Positions 55,901 to 64,000 of a DNA stretch of 64,000 nt are shown one piece after another. The notes under the pieces were generated by a model that saw only the letters and a program-made list of their open reading frames with translations, searched no databases and was not told the DNA's origin. The position numbers were made by a program, and so were the translations under genes. The stretch covers positions 5,170,371 to 5,234,370 of the forward strand of contig JAVMKO010000007.1 of NCBI GenBank assembly GCA_032164245.1. Direction: 5' to 3'. Source of the stretch: Sternotherus odoratus (lineage: Eukaryota; Chordata; Testudines; Kinosternidae). Position 1 is the first letter of the stretch, and every line of letters begins with the position of its first letter.

Positions 55901-58900
55901 CACACATCTGAAGTGATGATTGCAAAGTCAAGCATGTACAAGTTAGGAAATGTGCATGCAACCTTAATTCAGCCCCCCTGGGCACATGCATTATGATACT
56001 CTTTAATTACATGATCACTTAGGATTTTTAACCCTGACCAATAAAGTGCACAAGATGGATGGCACTCACTTAGTGAATCATCTTTTATCCTCATCTTTCT
56101 ATGTGTGCCCCCCCCCCCGCATTATTTATTGCTAAGATTAAGATTTTGTCATGGTTATTTTTAGTAAAAGGACAGGTCAGGGACAGGTCATGGGCAATAA
56201 ACAAAAAATCATAGAAGCCCATGACCTGTTTCTGAATTTTCCTAAAAATAACTGAGACAAATGGGGCAGATGGGGGAGGGCGGGAGGAGGGATAGGACCG
56301 AAGCCCAAGCAGGGAGGGACATTTAGACTTTTGCCATTAGAGGTAATGAGTAGGGAAGAACAGCCCTAGTAGTCCTATGTGGACCAGCCACTGGAAGGTG
56401 GGGAGCGAGGAAGAGACATTGTACCAGTGGGTTCACAGTTATTTGCTAGAGAATCAGCAACCCTGGGTTCAGTTTCAGGTTCTGGGGGTAGGATGTCCTC
56501 TCTAGTGGTCAGACTCTTTGTCCCTGTGCCCCCAACATGCTGACTGTCCCCCTTTCTTCAGATCCTGTTCCAGACCTGTTTTTTTTTACTATTTCAACCC
56601 CCATCCCACAGCCTTTGTTGCCTTCAGCCTTCCTGTCCTCCCTCTGCTCCTCATCCTTTCGCACTGTAATCAGGCGGTCTCCTGCAAGCTCTCTGGGTGG
56701 CAATAGGGGGCATTAAGAACATAGAAAGAGGGTCTCCTTGCTCAGTTCCAATACCTGCCACCATAGAGGTCTCCAGCAGCCAAGAAAAACCACTGCAAGC
56801 TAAATCCTACTCAGCCAGGTTATGGCCCTGGAATGGAGCGCACACAGGCACTGGAGGTGGCACATATACGGTCCAGTCAGCATGCAGGAGCTATGTGGGG
56901 ATAGAGCATGCTCAGTGCAGATGGAATTCTCATAAAATGTAGCTGCCAGCCTCTAACATCTCTACTGAGGATGTACAAACTATCATTTTTCAGAGGCTTG
57001 AAACTTGTCCAAATTCGGGTTTTTCAGAGTGACCACAAGAGGCACACTGACACCAGGGCGACCACCACCAAATCTCAAGCCCTTTCTCCAAATCACTGAG
57101 GTGCCAGAGTTTCTCGTTAAAGCTAAGCATTTAAAATGGGCTAAACAGTATTCTCCTTCATCCTCATTCTTGGCAATAACTAAACATTTTTTGCTGAAAC
57201 TTGCCCAAAAAATTCAGGCTGAAACCTACACCCAGAATGAAAAACTTCAACACAAATGGTTTAACTCTGGCAAAAGTATAAGCAACTGAAAACATGGTCT
57301 CATAATTAAAAGTATTAGGCAGCATTAAGTATAGGGATTGCTAAGAGCACTACCTATATAATAAAAATCAGAGAGGTAGCCGTGTTAGTCTGGAATAGCA
57401 GAGGTAACAAAGTCCTGTGGCACCTTAAAGACTAACTATAAAGTTTTGAAGCATAAGCTTTCTGCTTGCATCCGACGACGTGGGTATTAGCCCACGAAAG
57501 CTTATGCTTCAAAACTTTATAGTTAGTCTTTAAGGTGCCACAGGACTTTGTTACCTCTACCTATATAATGTGTGTATTAGGGTATTGGGGATTGGCCCTG
57601 CTTTGAGCAGGGGGTTGGACTAGATGACCTTCTGAGGTCCCTTCCAACCCTGATATTCTATGATTCTATGTATGCTGCTCTTGATTTTGCCCTTCTTACC
57701 TGGATCAATACTCTTCTACAGAGACCAGCTTTCACTAGGGATTTTGCAACCCAGCGAGCTGCATATGCTGCTGAGCGATCGGCTTTGGAAGGATCTTTCC
57801 CAGAGAAAGCACCTCCTCCATGGGCTCCCCAGCCTCCGTAAGTATCAACAATGATCTTTCGGCCAGTCAGTCCAGCATCACTCTGTAGGGCAAACAATTA
57901 TACGTTGACGTGACAAACCAAGGATCTATGTATAAATTAATTCCAACACTGCTATGGATGAATTGCTTGTATTTATGTCAGAAAGAATAAGCCCAATCAA
58001 TGGGTTGCTATGCGTCTCTTTGTAGGCAGTTATTTGATGCAGCCTACGTGGTAAGGTGGAATTTTACGTAGGCTCTGCCACAGTTTGTATTGTAGTAATG
58101 CTAAAAAGATTGATATGAACACAGCCCCTTTTTGAAAGACACAGTAAAACCTATTTCCTTTGTCATTTGCTCCATCCAGCACGGATCATAATGTTGGAAC
58201 TGACTGGCCACTGAACAGGTTTAGTGCCACTTGATGGGATATTCACCCTTTCAAGGGGTAAGAGGAGTGGTTTAGGGTAAATACGGCAAAAGGTTAGTCA
58301 GGATTTGCCTTTAGTTATTTAGTGAAATCTGTACACAACTTACTAGATTGCACCTTGTAGTCACTGCCCTACTGGGGAGCTGCACCACTCCAGCACAGGT
58401 CATCTGACTGCCACGCACAATGCCATCCAGTGCACAGAGGGGTGCATGAACTTCAAACCTCCCCACCCCCGTTTAAGAGGTACACACAGTCCCTGCCTAT
58501 ATAGCAAGATGGCTAGAGAAAAAGGAGAAGGAACAATGACATTATTTACTCCCCAACCCCTCTGGGGAATTATCATCACTATGGGGAGTTCTCTATGGCA
58601 GTCCGGTACTCCCTTGAATTTGGCCATTTGTTGCATCATTTGTATAAGGTAGGGAAGAGGTTTTTTAATTTTCCTCTCGCTACTGCACACCCAGGTAAGG
58701 GCCAGTCAATCTTGCTATGTGTGGGTAACTGAAACACTGAACAAATTCCAGGTTCTGATGTACAGTGAGGATTAATACATTGCCTCTCAATCTTAAATTG
58801 CATAGCCGTCCGGATCACACTAACCATACAGATTACTGTAAGTGCTAAGCAGTGTAGGTATTGTGAAATCAACTCAAGTGCTTCAAGTCAAGAATTTCAG

Positions 58901-61900
58901 CAAGTAATTTAAGAGCCCTTTTGTTTAACATAGTGTTCAACTGTCTGTAATGATTGAAGTATATTTTGTCATTGATAAAGATTCAAGAATCTCTACATAT
59001 CCATTCCTGATTAACCAAACAATGATTGAATCAGTTTGGATGCCAGTTTCCTCACATCCTCCTGGTGACTGAGTAAAAGCAGAAGTGACCACATTTCCTT
59101 AAAAATGTAGCCGAGACTTGTATTGTTTCACTAAAACCGCACAGTTAATTGTTTTGAGGAAGAACATTTAGAAAGGATATTGCAGAATGTAATCTCAGTC
59201 TATTTATGTTAAAAATCTTTCAAAGAACCATACCTTAGGACCACCCTCTATAAACACTTCACTTGGAAGGAGATGATAGATCGTGTTCTCATCTAGATAT
59301 TTTGCTGGAATGACTTCTTTGACAACTTTTTCCATTAGTTCTTTCCGCATTTGTTGTACAGGCATATCGGGTGCATGATGTACAGAAATCACCAATGTGT
59401 GTACACGGATGGGCTCCACTGCTCCATTGTTTTCCTTGTATTCCATCGTGACCTGAAAATCAGCCATGGAAATTCAAATCCAATATTCCCTGACCAGGAG
59501 GGTCGTCAAACACAAATGTACAATTAAAACAACTTCATATTTCCCTCTAATAGCAGAAGGAATAGAATTTGGTGAAATCTGATTAGAAAAAGGATGCTAG
59601 ATTACTGGTGACTGAGAAACAATTGATGGAAATACAGACCTCAAAGAGGCCAAAAATTACCCTTCTCTCATTAAAGTAAAGAAGGACCACTATGAGGAGA
59701 TATGCTCAATCTCTAGCTGGCTACAGAGAAACAAAGAAATTATAGTGAAAAACTTGAGATCCCAGACGACAAGCATTAAGGTCATTCATAGATGGGGCAG
59801 GTTAAAGTGTGAAGGGAAAGGAATTTAAAATACTGAAGCTCCAGATATGGTTAAGTTACTCTTTTTGAAATAAGTTAATTCTAAACATTGAACTGCAGGA
59901 TGTGCATCTTCATTTCACACTGAAGTCAAAGTTTCAGATTCTTAGCACCTCTTGGAATTTGGCCTACATCTCTGCTTTGCCTTACTTCCACTGCTTCTTC
60001 CTAGTTACAGGAGACTCTAATCATTGGTGAGATATGGCAGTGATCATGTGACCCAATTCAAATTTAGGGGTAGGTGCTGGAGTTTGTGGCTACTGACTCA
60101 TGCCGTGCGACTGTGGAATAAGACTGAGGCTGTTGATTAATTGCAGTTAATACATGTGATTAACTAAAAAAAATTAACTGCGATTAAAAAAAATTAAAGT
60201 TTTAATCCCACTGTTAAACAATAAAATACCAATTGAAATCTATTGACGGTTTTTGGGTATTTTTCTACCCTTTCAAATATGTTGATTTAAATTACAACAC
60301 AGAATACGAAGTGTACAGTGCTCACTTTATTTTATTATTTTTATTACAAATATTTTCACTGAAAAAACAACAGACAAGATAAATAATAGTTTTCAATTCA
60401 CCTCATACAAGTACCATAATGCAAGTACTTTATGGTGAAAGTGCAACTTACAAATGTTAATTTTTTTTGTTATGTAACTGCACTCAAAAACGAAACTTCA
60501 CAGCCTAAATGTCTACTCAGTCCTACTTCTTAGTCAGCCAATCGCTAAGACAAACAAGTTTGTTTATATTTACAGGAGATACTGCTGCCGGCTTCTTTAT
60601 TTACAATGTCACCTGAAAGTAAGAACAGGCATTTGCATGGCACTTTTATAGTGGGCGGTACAAGGTATTTACGTGCCAGATATGCTAAACATTCATATGC
60701 CCCTTCATGCTTCGGCCACCATTCTAGAGGACATGCTTCCATGCTGATGATGTTCATTAAAAAAAAGTGTTAATTAAATTTTGACTGAACTTCTTGAGGG
60801 AGAATTGTACGTCTCCTGCTGTTTTACCTGCATTCTGCCATATATTTCATATTATAGCAGTCTCGGATGACCCAGCACACGTTGCTCATTTTAAGAACAC
60901 TTTAACTGCAGATTTGACAAAACACAAAGACGGTACCACTGTGAGATTTCTAAATATAGCTAAAGCACTCAACTCAATGTTTAAGAATCTGAAGTGTCTT
61001 CCAAGATCTGAGAGGGACGAGGTGTGGAGCATGCTTTCAGAAGTCTTAAGAGAGCAACACTCCGATGCAGAAACTACAGAACCCAAACCACCAAAAAAGA
61101 AAATCAACCTTCTGCTGGTGGCATCTGACTCAGATGATGAAAGTGAACATGTGTCTGTCTGCACTGCTTTGGATCGTTATCGAGCAGAAACCATCATCAG
61201 CATGTCCTATGGAATGGTAGTTGAAGATGAAGGGACATATGAATCTTTAGTGCATTTAGCACGTAAATATCTTGCAATGCTGGCTATAGCAGTGCCATGC
61301 GAATGCCTGTTCTTACTTTCAGGTGACACTGCAAACAAGAAGCAGGCAGCATTAACTCCTGCAAATGAAAACAAACTTGTTTGTCTGAGTGACTGGCTGA
61401 ACAAGAAGTAGGACTGAGTGAACTTGTAGGCCCTAAAGTTTTACATTGTTTTATTTTTGAATGCAGTTTTATTTTGTACATAATTCTACATTTCTAGGTT
61501 CAACTTTCATAATAAAGAGATTATACTTCAGTACTTGTGTCATAAGTGTAAAGAGCTGGAGAGGGTTATTCTGTCTGTATGGGGTTAATGTTACCTGAGA
61601 ACAAGTGACGTAAGAGCTTCCCTGCCACGAGGGAGGGGGAGAGTTCAGTTTCAGTTTGCCTGCCGTGCCATCTTGGGCAAGGGTCCCGGAGCTCATCTCT
61701 AGCTATGAAGAATGACTCTACTTTCCCTCTTATATTCCTAATTAGCTGTGCTGTAAGTATAATATGTTGATTTCCATAAGTTCTGTACCTATTTAGGGTG
61801 TCTCTATCCTTTTCAGAGGGGAAGTTAGAGAACTCTAGATTGTAAAGTTGTACTGTAGTCTATGTTCTATTCTCTTTTCCTTATTAAATCTTTTTAGTTA

Positions 61901-63653
61901 TAAAAAGTGTTTGGTTTATTTCCCTGAAGGTTCTCTCTGCTTCCAGACTGAGAAGAGAGGGAGGAAGGGGAGTAGGTAAGGGACAAGCTCAGGGTACAAG
62001 CTGAAGTGCAGAGTCTGTCTCTCCCTACCTTCAGGCGAAAAGGGGGAGGGGAAACAGCCTCTGAGTGTCCGGCTCTCAGGGAAGGGAGACGGAGTTAGGG
62101 GGGGAGTCCGAGTTCCCCTCTCCAGGGCCTTGGAGATTTACTCGGATGGTGGCAACGATTCCCCAAGTTCTCAGCTGGTAAAGTCTGGGGGTTTGGGGGT
62201 GTAAAGACTACTTAATCCGGGAAGCAGCTGGAGTTAGTTGGTCTGGCATAGAAGAGTCCCTCTTCTCTGTACCCCAGGTCCAGAGAGGGGGAAGGACACT
62301 CTTACAACTTGTATGAGGTGAATTGAAAAAATACTATTACTTTTGTTTTTTACAACACAAATATTTGTAATAAAAAAAATATAAAGTGAGCAGTGTACAC
62401 TTTTTATTCTGTGTTGTAATTGAAAACAATATTTTTGAAAATGTAGAAAAAAGATCCAAAGCTATTTAAATAAACGGTATTCTATTATTGTTTAACAGTG
62501 ACATTATTTGCACAGATAGTCACAATTATTTTTTTTTAATCGCTTGACAGCCCTAAATAAGACATTAGTGAAACACTGACCTAAATCCTGGGATTGCTCA
62601 GGAAATAAAGACCAGTCTCTTACCAAAATTCCTTTGTCATTTATTACCTGTATCCTTCCCTTACCTGCTGTTTGCATGTATGAATGCCTCCACGCCAACA
62701 CTTTCTCATAACATGAAAGAAACCTCCGAAAACAGTTTTTGGATTGATTCAAGTGCTAAAACGGTCATGTATCTATATGATTTTCTTAGCGCTTGACAAT
62801 ACATCTCCAGTAATATCCCAAAGTGCAGTAGTACAATGCAACTAAACTCACCACCACTAAACCAATGAAGTTAAACATAAACTGCCCTCTCCTCCACCAA
62901 TTCCCCACATTTCCAGTTCCTGCCCCTCATTCAGTTCTCCTCTGCCTTCTGAGAACATATGTACGTTAACTGTCTCACTAGGGAGAAAATGTAACTCTAA
63001 CCATTCAGTTAGCAAACCAACTCATGACAGTACTGGAAGGCTAAGGGGATGACTAACCAGATATGCAGCCTGTTACTTATAGGTCATTGCTTCAAATGTA
63101 GCCTGTGGCACCACTGACTAAAAGATCTGGGGGCCTGAGAGAAGTGAGTGGGTTGTCCCAGTCCAGTTGCCTCACAGAATGTGTCCATATCACAAAAAGC
63201 ACCATCCTAGCTGGTACTAACTGATCATGTTGGTGTCCAGGAAGAGACAGTTGTTGCTCTCATTCCTTGTGTTGATCCCAAGTCACCAGTGAGGCACTGG
63301 CAGGACAACGAGGATCAGACCATGTGTAGTGGAGATGAAAATCCCATCTCCTGGCCTGTCTAAACTACTCCATTCAAGCACACAGAATTCATGCCACATC
63401 AGCTGTTGCTTCATTTCATGAAGATCGTGAATTGGGTCTAAAATCAATCGTGCAAATAAAGGGCACAGCCCTTTTAAAATTTGATTTATAATCCATGTTA
63501 TTTACTAACCTGTGTTTTCCCATCTGGTCTAACCCAGGGCCATGTTCCATTCCTCTCCAGGGCTTTTATCTTTGCATTAAGTTTGTGTGCAAGTAGGATT
63601 GTTAGAGGCATGCATTCTTCCGTTTCATCGGTGGCATAACCAAACATCAAACC
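50595..63653 (-). CDS. S-adenosylmethionine synthase paralogue, 3' part (coding exons 5-9), divergent
   Basis: The family makes S-adenosylmethionine from methionine and ATP as a cytosolic dimer or tetramer. Five exons (144, 219, 183, 134 and 103 coding bp) have the same lengths and phases as exons 5-9 of human MAT1A/MAT2A. Conserved parts include [51 protein letters not shown] with the following SGKD, and [11 protein letters not shown]. Asp179, Lys181, Asp258, Arg264, Lys285, Lys289 and Asp291 (family numbering) are kept. The S-G-R-F segment at 247-250 reads S-E-V-F. Exon 8 resembles MAT2A ([13 protein letters not shown]) more than MAT1A, but exon 6 is far from both. All visible exons are open with good splice sites, so it looks like a working gene. 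Exons 1-4 lie beyond 64000. MAT1A and MAT2A are not neighbours of GAK in human, so this is probably a third locus. Confidence 0.93.
50698..51158. other. MAT-like intron 8, first part
   Basis: Nothing recognised. Confidence 0.45.
51159..52156 (+). mobile_element. Unclassified repeat, tandem copy 1, with pyrimidine-rich minisatellite
   Basis: Starts ACTAGCGAAAATACCCGGCG and ends CACCATTTGACTTTTATATA. The middle is a degenerate tandem repeat (51250-51770) of CCGACCAAACCCGACACCCC-like units. A conserved 3' block holds CCAAATTTCAAGTCTCTAGC. Copy 2 follows directly. The superfamily is not recognised. Confidence 0.7.
52157..52885 (+). mobile_element. Unclassified repeat, tandem copy 2
   Basis: Starts ACTAGCATAAGTGCCCGGCG and ends CACCACTTGACTTTTAGATA, with its own minisatellite at 52220-52470 and the same 3' block (CCAAATTTCAAGTCTCTGGC). 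Joined head to tail with copy 1. Confidence 0.7.
52882..52960. repeat. (GATA)n microsatellite
   Basis: About 19 uninterrupted TAGA units, grown from the 3' end of the preceding repeat. An ATAC run is at 52848-52868. Confidence 0.9.
53142..53843. mobile_element. hAT MITE (702 bp), TAGGGTGACCAGA family
   Basis: Ends TAGGGTGACCAGATGGG and ACGTCTGGTCACCCTA are inverted. Flanks ccagcaca (53134-53141) and ccagtaca (53844-53851) match in 7 of 8. An inner hairpin pairs GACTTTACAGATGAGCCCTG (53635) with its inverse ending at 53757, arms about 48 bp. GC-rich with long G runs. Confidence 0.88.
53906..53982. repeat. Short palindromic MITE (GATCCAAAGCCCATTG family)
   Basis: TGATCCAAAGCCCATTGCAA pairs with TTGACTCCAATAAGCTTTGC and ATCATGCCC. 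A compact imperfect palindrome of a type common in sauropsid genomes. Confidence 0.6.
54465..54598 (-). CDS. MAT-like exon 8
   Basis: 134 bp (44 codons plus two bases). Begins [20 protein letters not shown] and ends [11 protein letters not shown] with the last codon split. Family members have LRPGV; here Pro is Leu. Confidence 0.96.
54599..55304. other. MAT-like intron 7, unassigned part
   Basis: Nothing recognised. Confidence 0.45.
55305..55420 (+). repeat. L3/CR1-type 3' tail fragment
   Basis: TTTTAAGCTCCACAGGGCAA, GGACCATCAAG, GTACAATGCCTAGCACAATA, GGGCCCTG and TTGAGACCTCTA occur in the order of the L3/CR1 tail. Confidence 0.6.
56144..56265. mobile_element. Palindromic MITE (about 120 bp)
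   Basis: TTTTGTCATGGTTATTTTTA and GACAGGTCATGGGC pair with GCCCATGACCTGTTTC and CCTAAAAATAACTGAGACAA. No target duplication read. Confidence 0.55.
56266..57349. other. MAT-like intron 7, unassigned part
   Basis: Nothing recognised; short open frames on both strands near 56509-57289 have no family. Confidence 0.4.
57363..57556 (+). mobile_element. Hairpin element copy 3, with exact 13-bp target duplication
   Basis: Head AGAGAGGTAGCCGTGTTAGT; the left arm stops early at AAGCTTTC (near 57462) and the right part TGCTTGCATCCGACGACG to GTTACC is full length. The hairpin is thus lopsided. CTACCTATATAAT is duplicated exactly at 57350-57362 and 57557-57569. Confidence 0.92.
57584..57669 (+). mobile_element. 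Turtle SINE, 3' half only, copy C
   Basis: ATTGGCCCTGCTTTGAGCAG, GGTTGGACTAGATGACC and GAGGTCCCTTCCAACCCTG with ATTCTATGATTCTATG at the end. It is 5'-truncated, and lies just 30 bp from MAT-like exon 7. Confidence 0.8.
57700..57882 (-). CDS. MAT-like exon 7
   Basis: 183 bp, phase 0. Begins [20 protein letters not shown], with the P-loop-like GGGAFSGKD and then [17 protein letters not shown]. This is the best conserved exon. The usual first Gly is Ser. Lys285, Lys289 and Asp291 equivalents are present. Confidence 0.97.
57883..59233. other. MAT-like intron 6
   Basis: Nothing recognised. Confidence 0.5.
59234..59452 (-). CDS. MAT-like exon 6 (most divergent exon)
   Basis: 219 bp, phase 0, 73 codons exactly as in MAT1A/MAT2A. 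Begins [20 protein letters not shown]. The middle ([18 protein letters not shown]) is unlike either paralogue. The end reads [14 protein letters not shown] where the family has HLQPSGRFVIGGPQ, so the conserved Gly-Arg is Glu-Val and a conserved Ile is Glu. AG acceptor at 59454-59453, GT donor at 59233-59232. Confidence 0.95.
59453..60116. other. MAT-like intron 5, left part
   Basis: Nothing recognised. Confidence 0.45.
60545..60757 (-). pseudogene. hAT transposase C-terminus, inverted copy
   Basis: Reads [20 protein letters not shown], then [20 protein letters not shown], the hAT dimerisation domain. A frame break follows (NKEAGSS..). Mirrors the plus-strand copy at 61206-61411. Confidence 0.75.
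60794..61411 (+). pseudogene. hAT transposase C-terminal third (plus-strand copy)
   Basis: 205 codons with an ATG start that is probably chance. Contains [34 protein letters not shown], an acidic SDSDDESEH stretch and the dimerisation block [13 protein letters not shown] then [12 protein letters not shown]. The zinc finger and most of the catalytic domain are absent. Non-autonomous remnant. Confidence 0.75.
61538..62306 (+). mobile_element. Solo LTR of an endogenous retrovirus, nested in the hAT element
   Basis: Begins TGTCATAAGTGTAAAG and ends GACACTCTTACA. ACTTG is duplicated exactly at 61533-61537 and 62307-62311. ATTAAA lies at 61883-61888. Removing it restores the hAT sequence TACTTGTATGAGGTG, which is also present, inverted, in the left arm. 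No viral genes are present. Confidence 0.88.
62564..63509. other. MAT-like intron 5, right part
   Basis: Nothing recognised. Confidence 0.45.
63510..63653 (-). CDS. MAT-like exon 5
   Basis: 144 bp, phase 0. Begins [20 protein letters not shown] and ends [11 protein letters not shown]. The Asp and Lys of the RPD-x-K motif are retained; Ser180 of the family is Gly. Confidence 0.95.
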
Positions 63654-64000
63654 CTGCATTGAAGCAACAGAAAATAAAACATAATTCCAAGGCACTTATT
63701 TCCATTTTCTGTTCATGGGAAGAGGCAGCTATGATATGAGATCTGGGTGAAGTGTCACTTTCTTCTTTACACATACACCAGTCTTGAAATCAAACAGACA
63801 ACCAGTGTAATCCCTTCTTCCAGGAATCTCAGACCAACAGCATTGCCTGGTTCCCAAGAAATAACCACCTCATCAAGAACCCACTCTAATCAGAGACCAA
63901 GACAAAGAGCTAACTCCTGTTGTTTGCACAGCTCCGCCCCCCTCCCAAAGCAACTTGTACACACAATCATCCATAATTCAAAACTTCATAGCATGTCTTT
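63654..64000. other. MAT-like intron 4, window edge
   Basis: Nothing recognised; upstream exons lie beyond 64000. Confidence 0.5.

Larger units (their letters stand above)
60125..62555. mobile_element. hAT transposon as an inverted dimer, with perfect 8-bp target duplication
   Basis: AATAAGAC is duplicated exactly at 60117-60124 and 62556-62563. Both ends are of the same type: the right end is TTGACAGCCCTA and the left end the inverse (TGAGGCTGTTGA). The left 650 bp is an inverted, shorter copy of the right part, including the transposase C-terminus in opposite orientation. A 769-bp solo LTR (61538-62306) was inserted later. Without it the element is about 1.66 kb. It carries no full transposase. 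Confidence 0.88.

Noticed and set aside
60794..61411. A domesticated hAT-derived host gene
   Set aside because: Only the C-terminal third is present, it lies in an element with a perfect target duplication and a mirrored broken copy, and the ATG is not preceded by any promoter or exon structure.

Overview
The window is vertebrate nuclear DNA, almost certainly from a turtle and probably a cryptodire. It has short exons with GT-AG borders inside long introns full of transposons. It also carries copies of the tRNA-headed SINE whose 3' end resembles a CR1 LINE tail (10918-11110, 39480-39651, 57584-57669), the type described from cryptodiran turtles. Two protein-coding genes can be supported. Both lie on the minus strand, one behind the other, and both run off an edge of the window.

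Region 1 (41030 down to 2589) is the 5' part of GAK, cyclin-G-associated kinase. Exons 1-11 can be placed exactly; they join in frame over 1223 coding bases (407 codons plus two bases). They encode the whole Ser/Thr kinase domain and the start of the PTEN/auxilin-like region. Exon 1 sits in a CpG island with SP/KLF, ETS-like and ATF-like sites and no TATA box. Intron 1 is about 14 kb. The other exons (clathrin-binding and J domains) lie beyond position 1.

Region 2 (63653 down to 50595) holds the last five coding exons (5-9 by family numbering) of a methionine adenosyltransferase (S-adenosylmethionine synthase). Exon lengths and phases match MAT1A/MAT2A exactly, but the protein is divergent. 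It has lost the Arg of the conserved S-G-R-F nucleotide-binding segment while keeping the other active-site residues. It looks like a third vertebrate MAT locus. It is transcribed towards the GAK promoter, with about 9.6 kb between its stop codon and the GAK start codon.

The rest is intronic or intergenic and rich in mobile elements: a decayed APE-type LINE with a C-terminal zinc finger (about 6050-9835); 3' fragments of CR1/L2/L3-type LINEs; MIR fragments; many hAT-type MITEs, several with readable 8-bp target duplications; Tigger-like MITEs flanked by TA; two large GC-rich foldback elements; two solo LTRs; a tandem pair of repeats with pyrimidine-rich minisatellites; and a U2 snRNA fragment. 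Three structures stand out. One is an inverted-dimer hAT element with a perfect 8-bp target duplication and a solo LTR nested in it (60125-62555). The second is a family of hairpin elements with 13-15 bp target duplications (42709, 50128, 57363). The third is the divergent MAT gene itself. I found no CRISPR arrays, operons or other prokaryotic features.
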